Assembly (NCBI RefSeq): GCF_040581485.1
Contig: NC_090128.1
Span: 28,922,931-28,986,930 of the forward strand
Direction of reading: 5' to 3'
Length of the DNA: 64,000 nucleotides
Origin: Linepithema humile
Lineage: Eukaryota; Arthropoda; Insecta; Hymenoptera; Formicidae
Position numbers and translations under genes: made by a program. Of the stretch, positions 1 through 13,700 are shown in pieces (the first letter of the stretch is position 1; each line of letters opens with the position of its first letter). Under the pieces are notes generated by a model, which had not been told where the DNA came from, did not search any database, and was given only the letters and a program-made list of their open reading frames with translations.

Positions 1-2205
1 CGAAGTATAAGTCTCAAGCGTAAAGATTAATAAAGAATATTACGGCTCTCGGATATGTGCATTTTTCATGTTACACGAGAACGTTGTTATTTTATATTTG
101 CAGAACTGTGTTAAATTAAAAGTCTCTTCGTAAAAATACAGGTGGATTATGTGCGAGATATTTTATCCAGTAATTTTATTTGCATTATTGTATAATTGAG
201 TGAATTTTGAGAGAATAATTAGAAAATTGGAAGAGAATAATAGAATTTATGTAGGAAATAATACAGGAATAATATATAATCAACTTATACTGATATAATT
301 CTTCCTTGCAAATTTATAACTTTTTATATATATACATATATTAATAAAATTATTTGTTGTTGTGCTTATAAATTCTTAAATTTAAATTAAAATTGTATTT
401 TTAATAATTTATAATATTTTCACATTTTTGAAATATATTATCGTTGTTTAACTAATATCTGTTTGGAGAAATTTTTGTAGAAAAGTCTTTTTATGTTGAA
501 AGTTTTGTTGCAAAAATCTGTAGAACTTTTTCCTGGTTTATTAAATTCAAGTAAAAGAGCCGGAGTTCTTGTTTCTTTTGTAATGGCGCACTAAAGTTGA
601 CAAAAATTAATCGAATGTGTCACTCTGGAAATGTAGAGAAAATTTTCGTCCCCATGCATTTTTTGGCGCCTCTCGGAGGACCGATGGAACCCGTTGTCGA
701 AACCAATGAAGATGTCTGAAAAGCTTTTTGTCTTATTGGTTTCCCTCTGCCGCTTGCGGCAAAAGCGTTTCTGATTCTCCGTACACTTTCGTAAGTAGCG
801 ATATTTTACCACGTCACCGTACCTGTGTTATCTCTTGTCTTCCAGTAGAAAAGATATATCGTATCCTGTTATTTCTCTCTAAGCCGGGTAACGAGAATAT
901 ATTGATCATTACCTAAATCATCCCATAATTTACAATCGCGATATGATTTATGAAGTTGACAGAGTGATGTATTAACGCTATTTAGTTAAACTTAATTATA
1001 ACTTAATCCACGTTATAATATAATGGCATTTAGTGTGAATCGATATTTTACAATGGAGTATTAGTTATTTAAAACAGTTAACAAAAACATAATTTAACAT
1101 AGTAGCTATTCGAGCGGAATATTAATCTCTTCCGGATATTAAAATTTATCTTTAAAAGTCACACACAAGATTTTTGTAAACGTTAGAAATGCTGTCCTAA
1201 AACGTTCACCGAGAAAGAAAATAAAACTGTTGGAGAATGTCTTTTTATAGCAAGATCGATAAATCTTTTTTTATCTGGCTTCATTTGTAGTCAGTTCGCA
1301 ATTACAGAACTGTCTCAAAGCGGCATGCTGATAGTTTAATTGATGGGCGATTAAATATACATGATACGCGCACATGATAAAGGCGCGATATCTACAATCG
1401 AAAATATGTCACCGGCCGATGCATCACTTTTGCTCTGTCGAATCCGCGACTACACTTGACGTTAAGTGCACTCCGCTGAAATATGGAGATAGCCGGGAAA
1501 ATATGAGAATCGACCGTGCTCGTTCGAATTTATACAGCGCGGAATTAGTGTGCGGATAAATCCCACTGCTCAACTCTTCCGATTTTTTTTTTTTTTTACG
1601 ATTAATGCATAATTTGCAGAGGTGTGCGTATCCGTGTTCTATTCGTCGCGATAAATATATCAGCATTAATTACAGTGTTTTTTTCGGATTATTCCATTAA
1701 AATCGAAAAATCCGTTATTCAAATTAAACTTGGCGGTTTTGCAAGATTATGTATATTTAGTGCTGTCTTCCTTCATGTGTGATTTGTTGTATTATGGTAA
1801 TATCTACTAAACTGTTTCGATACTGTGCAATTTCAATTCCGCGTGTTAGAGACGCGTTTCATTTGCGACCACCGGCTCGCGAACACGTCGGCGATTATAA
1901 TTAAAAATTATCATTCTCACGAGTGTTTTGGCCTCCTGATTTAATCAGAGACGCAATTAAACGACCCGAGGGGTAATACGTGTCGCGATTTTAATTAAAA
2001 CGTCACGCTTGCCGAATGGCGGAAGATATCGCGCGTAGATTTTGCTCGGGATTACGTTTCCTCCGGAACAATTACGAATTCATGACCGTTATTTCGCGAA
2101 TTAAAGGCTCCTATCAACGGACAACGCTCGTATCAGTCTGAAATTATATTGATTCATGCACAAGAATGAAAAAAGTGTCAAATTCATATATTGACACGGC
2201 ATAGC
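1..2205. other. Gene-free AT-rich DNA
   Basis: No open reading frame here shows a recognisable domain, splice-bounded exon or codon pattern. The short ORFs are overlapping and low in complexity. The only sequence features are A/T homopolymers, such as a T-run near 1580. I see no RNA gene or repeat array. Confidence 0.6.
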
Positions 2206-2554
2206 GATCTCACTGTAAAAAATTGCCTAAAAATTCAGACACATTTTTGTCTGAATTTTCAGATCTGGGTGCCTGAAAGTAATTTCAGACAATCTGTCTT
2301 AATTATCAGAGTAGTTTCTCTGAAAGGTCAGAATAGTGGCGCGTCTGTCCGAAAAATTTAGAATTGGTGTCCAAAAAATTAGACAACATATTTGAAAGCA
2401 GCATCTGTCTAAAATTTCAGACATGCTGTGGTTTTATAACCCGATGCGTGGATGTTCGCGCAGTAGCGAAGACGCAGTAGCAGTGTAACAAATGCAGTTG
2501 AAGCAGTCTCAACTGACGTCGCGTCGTGGAATCCATTACGGAATATTAGTTGGG

Positions 2555-2720
2555 CTGATAGCAGAGAACGAGATGTAAATCGTAGTCGTGGACGTATGGT
2601 AAGGCGGAGAAAAACGTAAGTCGTGAAAAGTTATTGTGTAGATACGTTTCGCGACTTACGTTTTTCTCTTCCTTACCATACGTCCACGACTACGACTTAC
2701 ATCTCGTTCTCTGTCATCAG
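2555..2720. repeat. Inverted repeat (hairpin), about 71-bp arms
   Basis: The arms are about 2555-2625 and 2650-2720 and match with only a handful of mismatches, around a loop of about 24 bases. The arm core contains GTCGTGGACGTATGGTAAGG. It lies inside the 2211-3242 element. Transcription from either strand would give a long double-stranded stem. Confidence 0.85.
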
Positions 2721-2808
2721 TCTTACATCCGAAAAGTTTTATGATCACGTGGTGTTTGTGTTTTTTAATAAAATATATGTATACCAGTGAAAAACAAGTT
2801 TGGATAAG

Positions 2809-3029
2809 TGTGGTTTTTTTAAAATACTAACAATATATTTTGGTTTAAAGTATACTCAATGATGCGATGTTTCCTACCGGGCTCCCGACTCCCAAGCGCC
2901 ACGCAAGCGAAAACATGTACGCGCTTCTCGCTTGCGTGGGGCTCGGGAGTCGGAAGCCCGGTAGGAAACATCGCATCATTGAGTATACTTTAAACCAAAA
3001 TATATTGTTAGTATTTTAAAAAAACCACA
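2809..3029. repeat. Inverted repeat (hairpin), about 100-bp arms
   Basis: The left arm starts TGTGGTTTTTTTAAAATACT at 2809 and runs to about 2910. The right arm runs from about 2927 to 3029 and ends in its complement. The arms are nearly identical through the ATGATGCGATGTTTCCTACC core, and the loop is about 16 bases. It is the longest near-perfect stem I noticed in the window and may be a small fold-back inserted into the larger element. Confidence 0.88.
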
Positions 3030-3082
3030 TCTAAATTCTGATAAAAGTGTTTGAATATTCAGGCATTGAGATCAGAAATATT

Positions 3083-3148
3083 CAGACAACTGTAGCTAGA
3101 AATTTAGACAACTGTAGCTAGAAATTCAGACAACTGTAGCTAGAAATT
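3083..3148. repeat. Tandem repeat, three 22-bp units
   Basis: Three consecutive 22-bp units (3083-3104, 3105-3126, 3127-3148) carry CTGTAGCTAGAAATT preceded by YAGACAA. Only the first base differs between units (C, T, C). The array belongs to the TTCAGACA-rich right flank of the 2211-3242 element. Confidence 0.9.
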
Positions 3149-5566
3149 CAGACAATATTCTGTCCGAAAATTCAGACAATGTGACTGTAAGAAAACTTCA
3201 AACACTTTTGTCTGAATTGTCAGTCAGTAATTTTTTACAGTGGATAAGTGATTAATTGAATTATTCGGAACAAACATTGCATTCATGTCGACGCAAATCA
3301 ATACAGTATTCCGCGTGTCTGAATTTTTCGTTAATGCCGCGCGTGGCATAAAAATTGCCGAAACGCTCTCTTGTTGCTACAAATAAAATTCTCCCGAAGA
3401 AATTTATACATTTGATACAAATATATGTAGAGGATGATAAAAATAAGCAATAGATCGCATAAGGATTGATGCATTTTCTCATAATTTTCGAAGGACTAAT
3501 TCTCAAGTACGACGATAAATATATTTCTCTTCTTCACGGTTTCTATATCGCGGAGAAAGGCATCCGTTTCCGCTACATCCGTCTGTATTCACCGAGGGCA
3601 TAGTTTAGTCGAGTTACACGGTAATTGGTTTTGCCAGGTAAGGTAACCGTTTCGGCGGAAATCTCTACGCGCTGAATGGTTGAGGGTTGCGCACACCGCC
3701 AGATACGCCGAGGGCTGCAATGAGGAGGGTTAAATTGCAAATATCTACTGTAGAGAGACAGAGGGAGAAAGAGGAAGAGCGAATCACGTGGGCAGATAGA
3801 TGAAACCTATGATGAGGGCCGGTTTACAAGCAAGCCTTCATACCGTACATCCCGGATATTCAATGCATTTGCTTCATGACGAACGCCTTCAAAATGCATC
3901 AAAATAAACACGGTTTTGTTACTCACGCAAGAGTTACGGGTTTAATTAACTAATAAGTAAAAAGGAAATAGGAAATATTAAAAAGTACAAACTTTAAATT
4001 AAATTAATTTAATTAACTTTAATGATTCACGCTGATCGATCTGTGCTCTATTTTAGATCCCACTTCACTCACATTCTATAATAGAAACGCTAAACCTTTT
4101 CCTAGTTGCGTCTTTGCATGTAGACGGATGCATTGAAGCGCGAGTGTTGTTGCACGCCCAACCATGCTTTGGCCCCCTCGATCCGTCACATTTATATGTT
4201 AATTGAATTATAACTGGTGATGTGTGCGGAGACCGCCGGTCAGAGACCGTAACAAATTGACCTCTTATACCCATCGGTTTTAAGGTCAATGCGAAAGTTA
4301 CTTTAACGAAATTGTATAACCTGTTACATAGCGGGGATGTGAATGTAATATATTGTAATTGTGTTATATAATCTTGCGATAAACAATATTAGAAATGTAA
4401 AAAAGATTATTTATTTTTTTGCACATTTGCAAAAGATTTTAATTAGTATACATAAACAATACATTTATAGATACTGTAAATATAAAGCAACAATAATAGA
4501 TAATTTAAATAATCAACATATATATTGTTCTTTTATTTTTCGGCATTGAGAAAACTTTCTATATGAATTATGTTCTTTCAAAATTTACAAAATAATTGTC
4601 ACAAATTTTAATGAATGCCATGAATAACTGGCGAAATGCACGCATATGCGACTCAGAGAAACTAAAATTAACATGGCGGATGGCATCTTGTCCCGGCAGC
4701 TGCATTATCATATTATTCACATGGTTGAGAATATCTCTTCTCTTATTGTCTCCGTTTGCATTATTTAGCATACGATCTTGTTATTTTCCATTAAAGATAA
4801 ATAATTATAAAAGTTTTGTTTACGCGTTCACATATTTTTATTATAGCGTTTATTAATTTAACAAATCTACTAGAATTGTTTTTCTTGAAAAAGTCTTGAA
4901 AGTCAGTTCCTGATAAAGTCTTTTTTCTTAGAAGAATTATCTTCGGGTTTATTATTCCTTCCGAAGAATCCCGATTGAGCATGCACATTTCTTCTGTCTC
5001 GAATAAATTTAATCGCCGATAACTTATGTCATTTTTTTTATTTGTGAATGCAAAGCGTGAGCAATAAATCGACGTTATGAGAAGAATATTTAATGAGCGT
5101 GCGACTTTAAATGTTCTGCTTGCAAAGGAAATGAAGACCGATGCGAAAATAAATCTGCCATAGCTCTTCACATCCGTTTCCCAAATCAGAATTTTCACCA
5201 TTGATTCTTAATTAAGAACAGATATATAATATTTAAAAAGGAAGAGAAATAAAAAAAAATAAGATTGTGAAAATTTACAATTATATTAAACAATTCAGGA
5301 GCTTTAATACAATATTATTTTAAAATACTTTGTAAAATAAATATTAATGGGTTTAATATCTGCAATAATCGATAATAATTCGATTAATAATTAGAAAATT
5401 TCAAATCTAGGTAGTAAAGGGTAGAGATTGAATGTTGTAGCCATTAGCAAGTCTAGGATTGAACTAATAGCATAATGGTAGGATCGCGTTCGATTGAAAT
5501 TGGCGCAATTATATACACCGAGAGCCTAAGTTATCAGCAGTTGCAATCGTATCGCGACACGGTTAT

Positions 5567-5598
5567 CGCGACGTATATACATATGTACATACGTCGCG
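5567..5598. repeat. 32-bp near-perfect palindrome
   Basis: The outer arms CGCGACGTAT and ATACGTCGCG are exact complements around an imperfectly palindromic 12-base centre. The palindrome could extrude as a cruciform. No gene is adjacent. Confidence 0.85.
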
Positions 5599-8500
5599 CG
5601 ATGCAAGCGCACGGCAAACAATATGCGCTTTATGCAACCGACTGTAATTGGAAAAATATGACGGTAGGAAGCGGACGCGTTTTACCTGTTCGTGCGAATC
5701 GAATTGAAAAATCTGATGTAAATTTCGCGCTGTTTGCTCACGTAACACGGCTGTGTGCCGATTCACTGGATAACTCCAAAAATATTAAAAAAAAAAAGAG
5801 AGATACTTGCATAAAAGCCATAAGAGCTAAATAATATGATATACAAATAATTTATTACAAGAAGCTCACAGCTTAATATATGGAAATTTCTATAAACCCA
5901 AATATTACAGAATGCAATCTAAAATCACATTATTATTAACATTAGATGATATTTATTTTTTTATGAAAAACAGTAACTACGTTTGCATGTTGTGGAGTGT
6001 TTAAATTAATTATTTTGTGTTAAATATTATTAGAGAGATAAAAAAGATAATGTACAAAAGCTGAAAAAATAATGATAATTTTTTTTGATAATAATCGGCA
6101 ATCGCGGCAATCCTATCTTATCTCTCCGGAGAGTTACAGTCTCAGCGTAATTATTAAAAAGTCAATAGAAGGCAGGAATTATACTTATCTTGGAAACCTT
6201 TTCATCGTATCCCCAGATCGGTCCGGCAAAAGATTGAGTTCTCGTTAATCGGGATTAAGGGGAACGCCGGATGATCCTATATGGATGTTGCAGGGGCTTT
6301 CTGAACGACCGGCGAGAGCACATTGCTCGATGATCTCTTAACCCAAAATGAAACCATAATATCGATAAAGTTGTTTGCGTAGACTGCACACGAAGCTCTA
6401 ATAAATCGCTGTTTGTATGAAAAATATTTTTTATCCACTGCAATTGTATTCAGATGATATTTACATTTCGTGTGATTTGGAAGAACATTTTATTAACGTA
6501 AGGAACCCAGTATTTATAAATAAAATTATAACAATGAAACAATGAATGACAAAAACTAAAATTTTATTAAGAAATTTGTCTTCATATTATTATTTAACTT
6601 AAAATTTATTTTAAATTATTAAATTATTTTAATAATAAATTTTAATTATTTCTTCATCTCAACAAATACATAATTAATGTGATCAAATTTTGGAATGGAA
6701 TAAAATTTACAAATCTTGTGAATTTATAAAGATTCAACTTCGTCAACGTTTATCTTCATCTTTTGTGCCGTTCATCGTGATGGATTTAAAATGTGGAATT
6801 ACCGACTTTGCCTACGTCAATTCTGCGTTTACGAGACGCATAATACAGTCGAGTCATGCATAATGAAAATTTAATTGCAAGTAGAACGCGGGGGGACTCG
6901 GAAGCGATTTCTGAAGCGAGGAGTCATCGATCTGCGAGTGCTCGCTTCGTCGTTTTGCGGTATCCTCGAAAAAGTTATTGCTGTTGAAGCTATTGAAGAA
7001 CGTGAGCTGACTGGAATTGCGCGGCGGAGAGTTTCCTAAAGTTTTGCCGGAAAAGGCGTCGTCTTAGCAACCAGTCGTGTATGAATGACTACACGCTTTC
7101 AGATATTCCGTAAGTGTATACGGGAACCTTGTCTATTAGTAGTCGGCGAAACTTGTATAAATCGAGCAATAATAAGCGGAAGAATTGCATTTCTCGCGGA
7201 ATGGCGTTTCTCTCTGTTATCTGTATTCATCGTATATTCGTCGGCTTTCCGTTTTATCTAACAACTCATTTGCTCTTATCACTGTACATACTCATGCGTG
7301 TTCCAATGCTTTGCATACCACACATGCTTATACATTTACCTAACATTTATAATTAAATACCTCTGTTAGTTCATTTTAATAATATTAAAATAATAAGAGG
7401 GATGCTCTCTGTACGTGGTAACGGAAGCAATTACTGCATCATTGTAATGAGATATATGAGAGACGGAATATGAACATTTTAATAACGTTAATTAACAACG
7501 TTCCATGTAATAAATATAATAAAATATCATAAATTGAAGAAAAAAAGAGGAGAAAATCACAATTTCTTACATTTTTTTTATGTTATTATTATCGTAATTC
7601 AATATTTCGATAAAACAAATTTGATTTAACTTGATTCAATATTGAATAACTTCCGATAACACTTCTGTATTGAGTTTCAAGAAACTTTCTGTGTGTATGT
7701 GCGATTCATCTCTAAAATTCGCAAGTTATACTTTCGCAGAAGTTTCGCAGCGAAAGCAGAGTAAATCGCGTTCGTACGGGGTGACCTGCGCTTAACAAGC
7801 GTAATTGGAGCAGGTGGTCGACCGGCATTGCGGTTTCCTCGCATACGTAACCATCCCGAAGGTATTTTACCCTCCATACAACTGTCGTTCTCTCTCCCTG
7901 TTGTCGACTCGCCCGTCGATTTTACGCTCCGATGATCTTTCGCAGTTTGGTTAATCTGAAAGACTAAATTTTCAGAGCCATAAATTTCCTAAATTTTAAG
8001 ATTAAGGCGATGATAAGATCACATTGTCTCTTCACGAAAAGTGTAAAAAAAAGATAAAGAGTCATTTGATGCGTTATTTGATAGTTGTTGTTTTTTTTCA
8101 ACTATTATTATCATCGAGAGAAGCAGAATTGATCTTTCAAGGTATTAACTGAAAATATAACTTAGATTTATTTATTGAAGTCAAAAGCCAACAAAGCAGT
8201 CACGTCAAGGAAATTCATTCACAGTTCTAAAGTTCATAAATTTAGGAAGTTAAGCTACTTCTATAAAGTTCATCAAGTAGAGAAATCCAATAAACGACAC
8301 GACAACGAATGGATGTAATGTGAACGGTGAAGCTCACGCGAAGGCTCGACCATTGCTTAACGACTATTGTTTCGCGGATGATATTCACGACACCGTGCAA
8401 AAATACTGTGTGACACGGTTAGAATGCGTCTGGCGACGCCGTCACATAATTGCAATGCACACAATGGCGGCGTTCCACATTGTGACCCGTGAATCGCGCG

Positions 8501-10670
8501 AGGCGCTCTAATACGGCCGGGATGGTGGAAGCAATTAGATTAGGTAATCCGCGAAGAAACACGAAACCGCGATTTACTGTTTCCAAGCTCTCTCCGGACA
8601 TTTCGCCATCCCGTAACACTCTTCCGAGAGGATAGGCCCTCTCTTTCTGGCGCGGCCACCCCTCGCCACGATAATGTCCCCGAAAGTGAGTGGGTAATTG
8701 GATTCCGCCGTAAGATACCGGAACAGGAAGCTGATGGAGTTTCGGAGGAGCCTCCCCCGGGTGGCCCCCCTCTCCTTCTTCTTCCTCCAACGCTTCACTT
8801 TCCATCCTGCCAGTCACCTGCCATTAACTCTAAATCAATCCTTCCACGCCGATAAAGTTTCGCATCCCTTAAGGAAGCGCCAGGCTTTTCGGCGCCTCGG
8901 AAAGCTCGCGCGTCATGCTGAAAAGTGCATTACTCTGACCGCCGATAACGCCGCGGAGTTTAGCGCGCAAGTTGGTTAATTCGTAACGAGCCGGCAGACG
9001 CCGAGAGATGATATATCGATTGAGTTGGTTATTGAGAGAAGAAAGCGGCGAGAGAGCTGTGACCGTGATCTCTCCTGTGACGAGAGAGAAAGAGAAGGAA
9101 GGAAAATTTCTGAAATGAGATACAAATGTAATTGTATTTCGATCAAGTGATTAAAAATTGTATATATAATATTTTAGGTCTCGAAATTATTAAAAATCAT
9201 ATACATATTATGCATATTTTATCTCGCACAAGTGACCGCACTCAATATTAGCTGAAAGAATACACCTGCGAACTTCCTCATTTCCGACATCGCTCATCGT
9301 GTACGTCGAGTGACGTATATGTACGTGCGGTACACGAAGAAGCTGAAGGGCGCAAAAAGACGGCTTTCGCGACTCCGAGTCGAGGAGCGGGATGGGAAAC
9401 GACCGTGTAGCGGCAGTTACGCGGAAAAAGCGGTCGGTGCATCTGCGCAGAAACGTTTCTCTTAGCTTATACACCCCTTTCATCTCTTTATGCACAGGTG
9501 GACCGTTAGTGAAACGCGGGGTGGAGGGAGGGCGTGGAGAGGGGGGGGGGAGGAGGGGAAGATGAAGAGACTAAAAAACTCTCGGGAAGTTGCGAAGAAA
9601 AACGCGAAGGAAAATGCGAATCGTCCGCTCGACATAACCGGAGAAATGTTTCCCGATCTCTCGCGTTTCTGCCTCGCTGCTTGCCTTTGACAAGTACTAA
9701 TACGAATTTTGCCGGTCGCGCTCACCCCTCTTCTCCGTCGCCCGCCGCGGCCCTAAGAGTCTGCTTTAACGCGATATGTCGTTGTCGAATATTTTTTCCT
9801 CGTCGAAGCAGATTCGATGAGAGTCGAAAAGCGTATTACGGAGTCGTAAGCGAGATATAACAGCGCGAACTTTTTCCTTTAAAGCAGAGTCGAATATATG
9901 TAAAGGATACATGTATTTTAATTTGAAAGGTTCAACTATTTCACGTGAAATTTAATTGTAAATTTAGAATGTGCGACCTATTAATCCAAAAAGCGCTATG
10001 TATTATAGATGTGGATTCGCAGACGGACGTTCGCGGGAGAGAACTCGCATATGTGAATACGTTCGATTTTGTCACACTTTGCCACGCCATTGGCAAGATG
10101 AAAACCCGATCGTGTCGCTACGATGATTCATATAAAATTCAGAGGTTCGGAAAGCCATCGATCCGACGATGAAACAAAAAAGCGCTCCATCGGGGGAGAC
10201 ATTACGCGACTTTTCATGTCGCACTCGTGATCGATCGTGTTTGCATTATCGTGGTATGCGGTCGATTTTGCAAGATTTATGGCTGTTTCGTTTGATAGGT
10301 GAAGCTATTTCGCAGCTTTGATCGTGCGAAGAAAATAGGCAGGCTATTTTCGCTATTCTGCGCAGAAATTTCGCTGCGAAATTGCCGTTACGTGAATGAA
10401 ATTGCCGTTAACGAGCGCGGTGATGCCAAAACTCGAGTATTAATTGAGGGTTTCGCAGCGCAAGAGCGAGTATATCCGTAATTCATTATGCTCACTTTAG
10501 ATATGAGATCGTATTTAAGATGTATCTTACGAATCGTGATTTTAACTGATTGATATCGCCGTACAGAGAAACACGATTACGAGTAGTTTGGAACTAATCG
10601 ATGGTTTTTAAATCTACGCTACGCTCCGTTTGTTCTTGTTATTTGCAATAACTATTTCGTTTCATACATA

Positions 10671-10705
10671 CTCTCTCTTTCTCTCTCTTTCTCTCTTTCT
10701 CTCTC
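10671..10705. repeat. CT-rich simple repeat
   Basis: An interrupted CTCTCTTT-type pyrimidine tract. Confidence 0.9.
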
Positions 10706-13700
10706 GCTTTGACATAGAAATAAATAACACAACGTAAAGCAATTTTAATTTTTAGTCCGGCTGTATTTACGAAGAATGGATTGTTTTTCTCGCGTCATAG
10801 AGCATTCGGCTGCCGATTAATGCACCTGTCTGCAGATCGTTTAATTATTCTCGACATTATTCTGAAGTGAGAAAGGTAGTTGTGAGATGAGGATGGGGGG
10901 GGAAGGGAGGAAGGAAAAAGGGATAGGGTTTGGCTGAGAAGTCGCCCGGAAGAGTGTCCGGAACAAATGGCGGCGACGTTCTTGAAACTCGTTACAACTT
11001 CGAGTCAGCCGGTTAATTTGTTGTTTGCGCTGTGATTCCGAGACATTCTTTTGTTGCACTTCGCTGCGGGATGTAAGGCGAGAAAGAAGGGACGGGAAGA
11101 ATGCTTTATGCATTCCGAGGGCAAACGCATTCAAATAAAGTTTAATTAATTCATTCCGCCCGCGAAGATTTAAACAGCCATTGCACTCGCGTTCGAAAGA
11201 TGCTCTCGTCCCAGACTCATTTACCTTTTTCCACTCCCACTATCGACGTAAAAAACGGAATAAACGACTTCCGTTCTCGAAGCCGGCCCCCGCTCCAGAT
11301 TGCAACACGAATAGTTACGTCCGGTCTGCGCTCCGCGCTCGCCAAATCGATATTTCGTATATAAAAGCATGCCCCAGATTTTCATATGTTTTTACCAGCG
11401 AAACGCCCGACTTTGCGCGAGACCTAGTTACTTTTTTCTCATAAATTCCAGAGCAAATACTTTTCTAGTAACTTCAACGAATCGATATAACGAGAACGAA
11501 AATTAAAGAGTGAAGAGATTAAAGATATCTCATAAAAATCCTGCAAAGGATTTAAATTTATAAGTCAATGCAAGTAGAATATAACTGTTATTATACATTA
11601 AAATATCAAATTTATATAATAAGGTTTCTACAATCTTTTTAAGTCAATAAATTTGTAATACATTTTGTTTTATCAAACCTGTGCTATAAACTATTTTTAA
11701 AAATACAGAAATAATTTGAGTTTTTGCTGCTTAACATAAATTAAATCCTCAAATATGATGCTATTATAGCAGGACGTAGGAAAATATTGATTTTAGATTC
11801 AATATGATTTATTTCAATAAAAAAAGTTTCGATATAATGAAAAAAGTTTCGTTAAAATAAGAATGATTTTAAGGCACACATATAGCTGCATTATTTTTCA
11901 GACAATGGAAGTTTTTATGTAATGTTTACCATAGATTTATTTCAATCAAACTTTAAATACTTAAACTGTCAAACTTTAATAACTTCCATTTAACTTCTTA
12001 AATTAGAATTTGTCCGAAGATGAAAATAATATCTTGCTGCATGCGGTTCAAACGTTCCATAAATCTGCCGTTGTTCGCATTTCAATAAGCGCAAAGCGAG
12101 CAGAACAAATAATGATGAAAATTTTTCTTCTTCCAAGAAACCCATTGACGACATTTTTCCGCTACTTTCAGTCGGTAATTACTTGCGATTCAATTTACGG
12201 CTTAATGAATTATCTTTCTTCGATCGAGTTGCTTCCTTTTTATTAATCATATCTGACGAATTTCGCGAATCGGACGACGCAAGATCCTTCTGGTCTCTCT
12301 AGTCGAGGGGAAAGTTTTTAATCTTTCTGCCGAGAGAACCGGCAGAATTACGCGACAGTTATCTTTAAGATAGTACGTATAGTCCTTTTGTGAGATTATC
12401 CCAGGATTAAGGCTTGCATTACGACGAGCCTCGATTACTCCTGTCCATCGGCAGAATGTTTGCCGGTATTATCCGAATTACGGGGAATCCCTTTAATTAA
12501 ATGAAATTCCGTCCGGACGGAAAAACCCTTGATGTGGCGAGGCCACGTCCACGTGGAAATGCGTCGTTAACCTTAAAACACCGGGACATTTTAACTACTT
12601 CAATTTATGTAATATCTACTATACTCTAATTCTTTACCGTAGCTTGAAGAAATTTTACTATGGCGTGGAGGAATTTTTTTCAATGGAAAGAAATTAAAAT
12701 CTTGCATAGAAACCCAACACTGTCGTCTTGGAATCAATTAATTCAAACTTAAAAGTAGTGGGATCAGAGAGAGCACTATTGGTCGCAGAAAGTTTGAAGA
12801 AAAGTCTATCGATTCTGAGGCAATTGATAGACTTTTTGAAATTTGTGCCGCTATGATATCATCTCTGTTGAAAAATTTATGACAACTTTTCAAATGCATT
12901 TATATCTATGTAAGTCAGCTCTGCAGCATTCCGTCGCAAAACATTCAACTTTACTGCTTCAATCGATTCTTGACTTCGGCGCTATTTCGCACGCTAAAAA
13001 CGGAAAACGATTTTAGCGGCTTGATTAACGCCATAGGTTACCGCTTGACGTTTCATCGACTTTTTCCGCGTTCTCGCGGCCAGGACCGGAACGACGACGG
13101 GGACCAATAACGGCCGAGAGTTCGGAAAGTAACAACGGTGCTTACGATTATTGCCTCGGCTTTGCGGACGATTAATTTTTGCCGACATTTTTAGCGGTGG
13201 CGCAGGAAAACCCGGGCGAGTCCCTTCCGTAGCGCGCTCTAATCGATTCCGAAACGAGATTTTCAGCAGCGACGCGTGCCTAGCATTACGAGAGCTCCTC
13301 CGCGGATACGGAAAATAGTAAAAACGCATGCGTGATCCACTTCCGCGGTAACCACTGTGCATGCTGAAAGGAACGAGAAAAAAGCCGCATGATGAGTCGT
13401 TATTATTTGCCAGAATTAGCAAATAGAGCGATAAGGGTTTGCCTTTTGTCGCGCGACGTTGACGTATCAAAATAGAAAATACGAAAATACTCTGTGAAAT
13501 CAAGTTATATTGTGAACGCTTTTCCGAAATGTCTCCGAATTACGCAACCACAATAAAAAAAGCAATATGTAGTAATGTTGAATATGAGAAATATAATTGC
13601 TATTTTTTTTACAACTTCTTTGTCCTGTAAATTATTGCATAAAAATACTAGATTGCTGGTTACTTCAATTAAAATTGTTAAAAGTATTTCATAGTTTCGC

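Larger units (their letters stand above)
2211..3242. mobile_element. Fold-back / MITE-like element with TIRs and two long internal hairpins
   Basis: The ends are inverted copies: CACTGTAAAAAATT at 2211-2224 and AATTTTTTACAGTG at 3229-3242. Each is followed inward by degenerate TTCAGACA/TGTCTGAA motifs in both orientations. Inside are two long near-perfect hairpins (2555-2720 and 2809-3029) and a 22-bp tandem repeat (3083-3148). There is no coding capacity, so the element is non-autonomous. No convincing target-site duplication flanks it (GATCT on the left, GATAA on the right), so I cannot assign a superfamily. A CACTA-like or fold-back element is possible. Confidence 0.75.

Noticed and set aside
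2211..3242. Reading the CACTGTA ends as a second Transib element
   Set aside because: There is no GC-rich 5-bp target duplication, no transposase remnant, and the end differs from CACAGTG/CACWATG after the first four bases.
5475..5834. 119-codon ORF on the + strand
   Set aside because: No recognisable motif. It contains a palindrome and a lysine run from an A-tract and is isolated from any exon-like neighbour.
12994..13503. 169-codon ORF on the - strand
   Set aside because: It lies in a CpG-rich patch with few stops by composition. No domain is visible and the amino-acid pattern is unlike a conserved protein.
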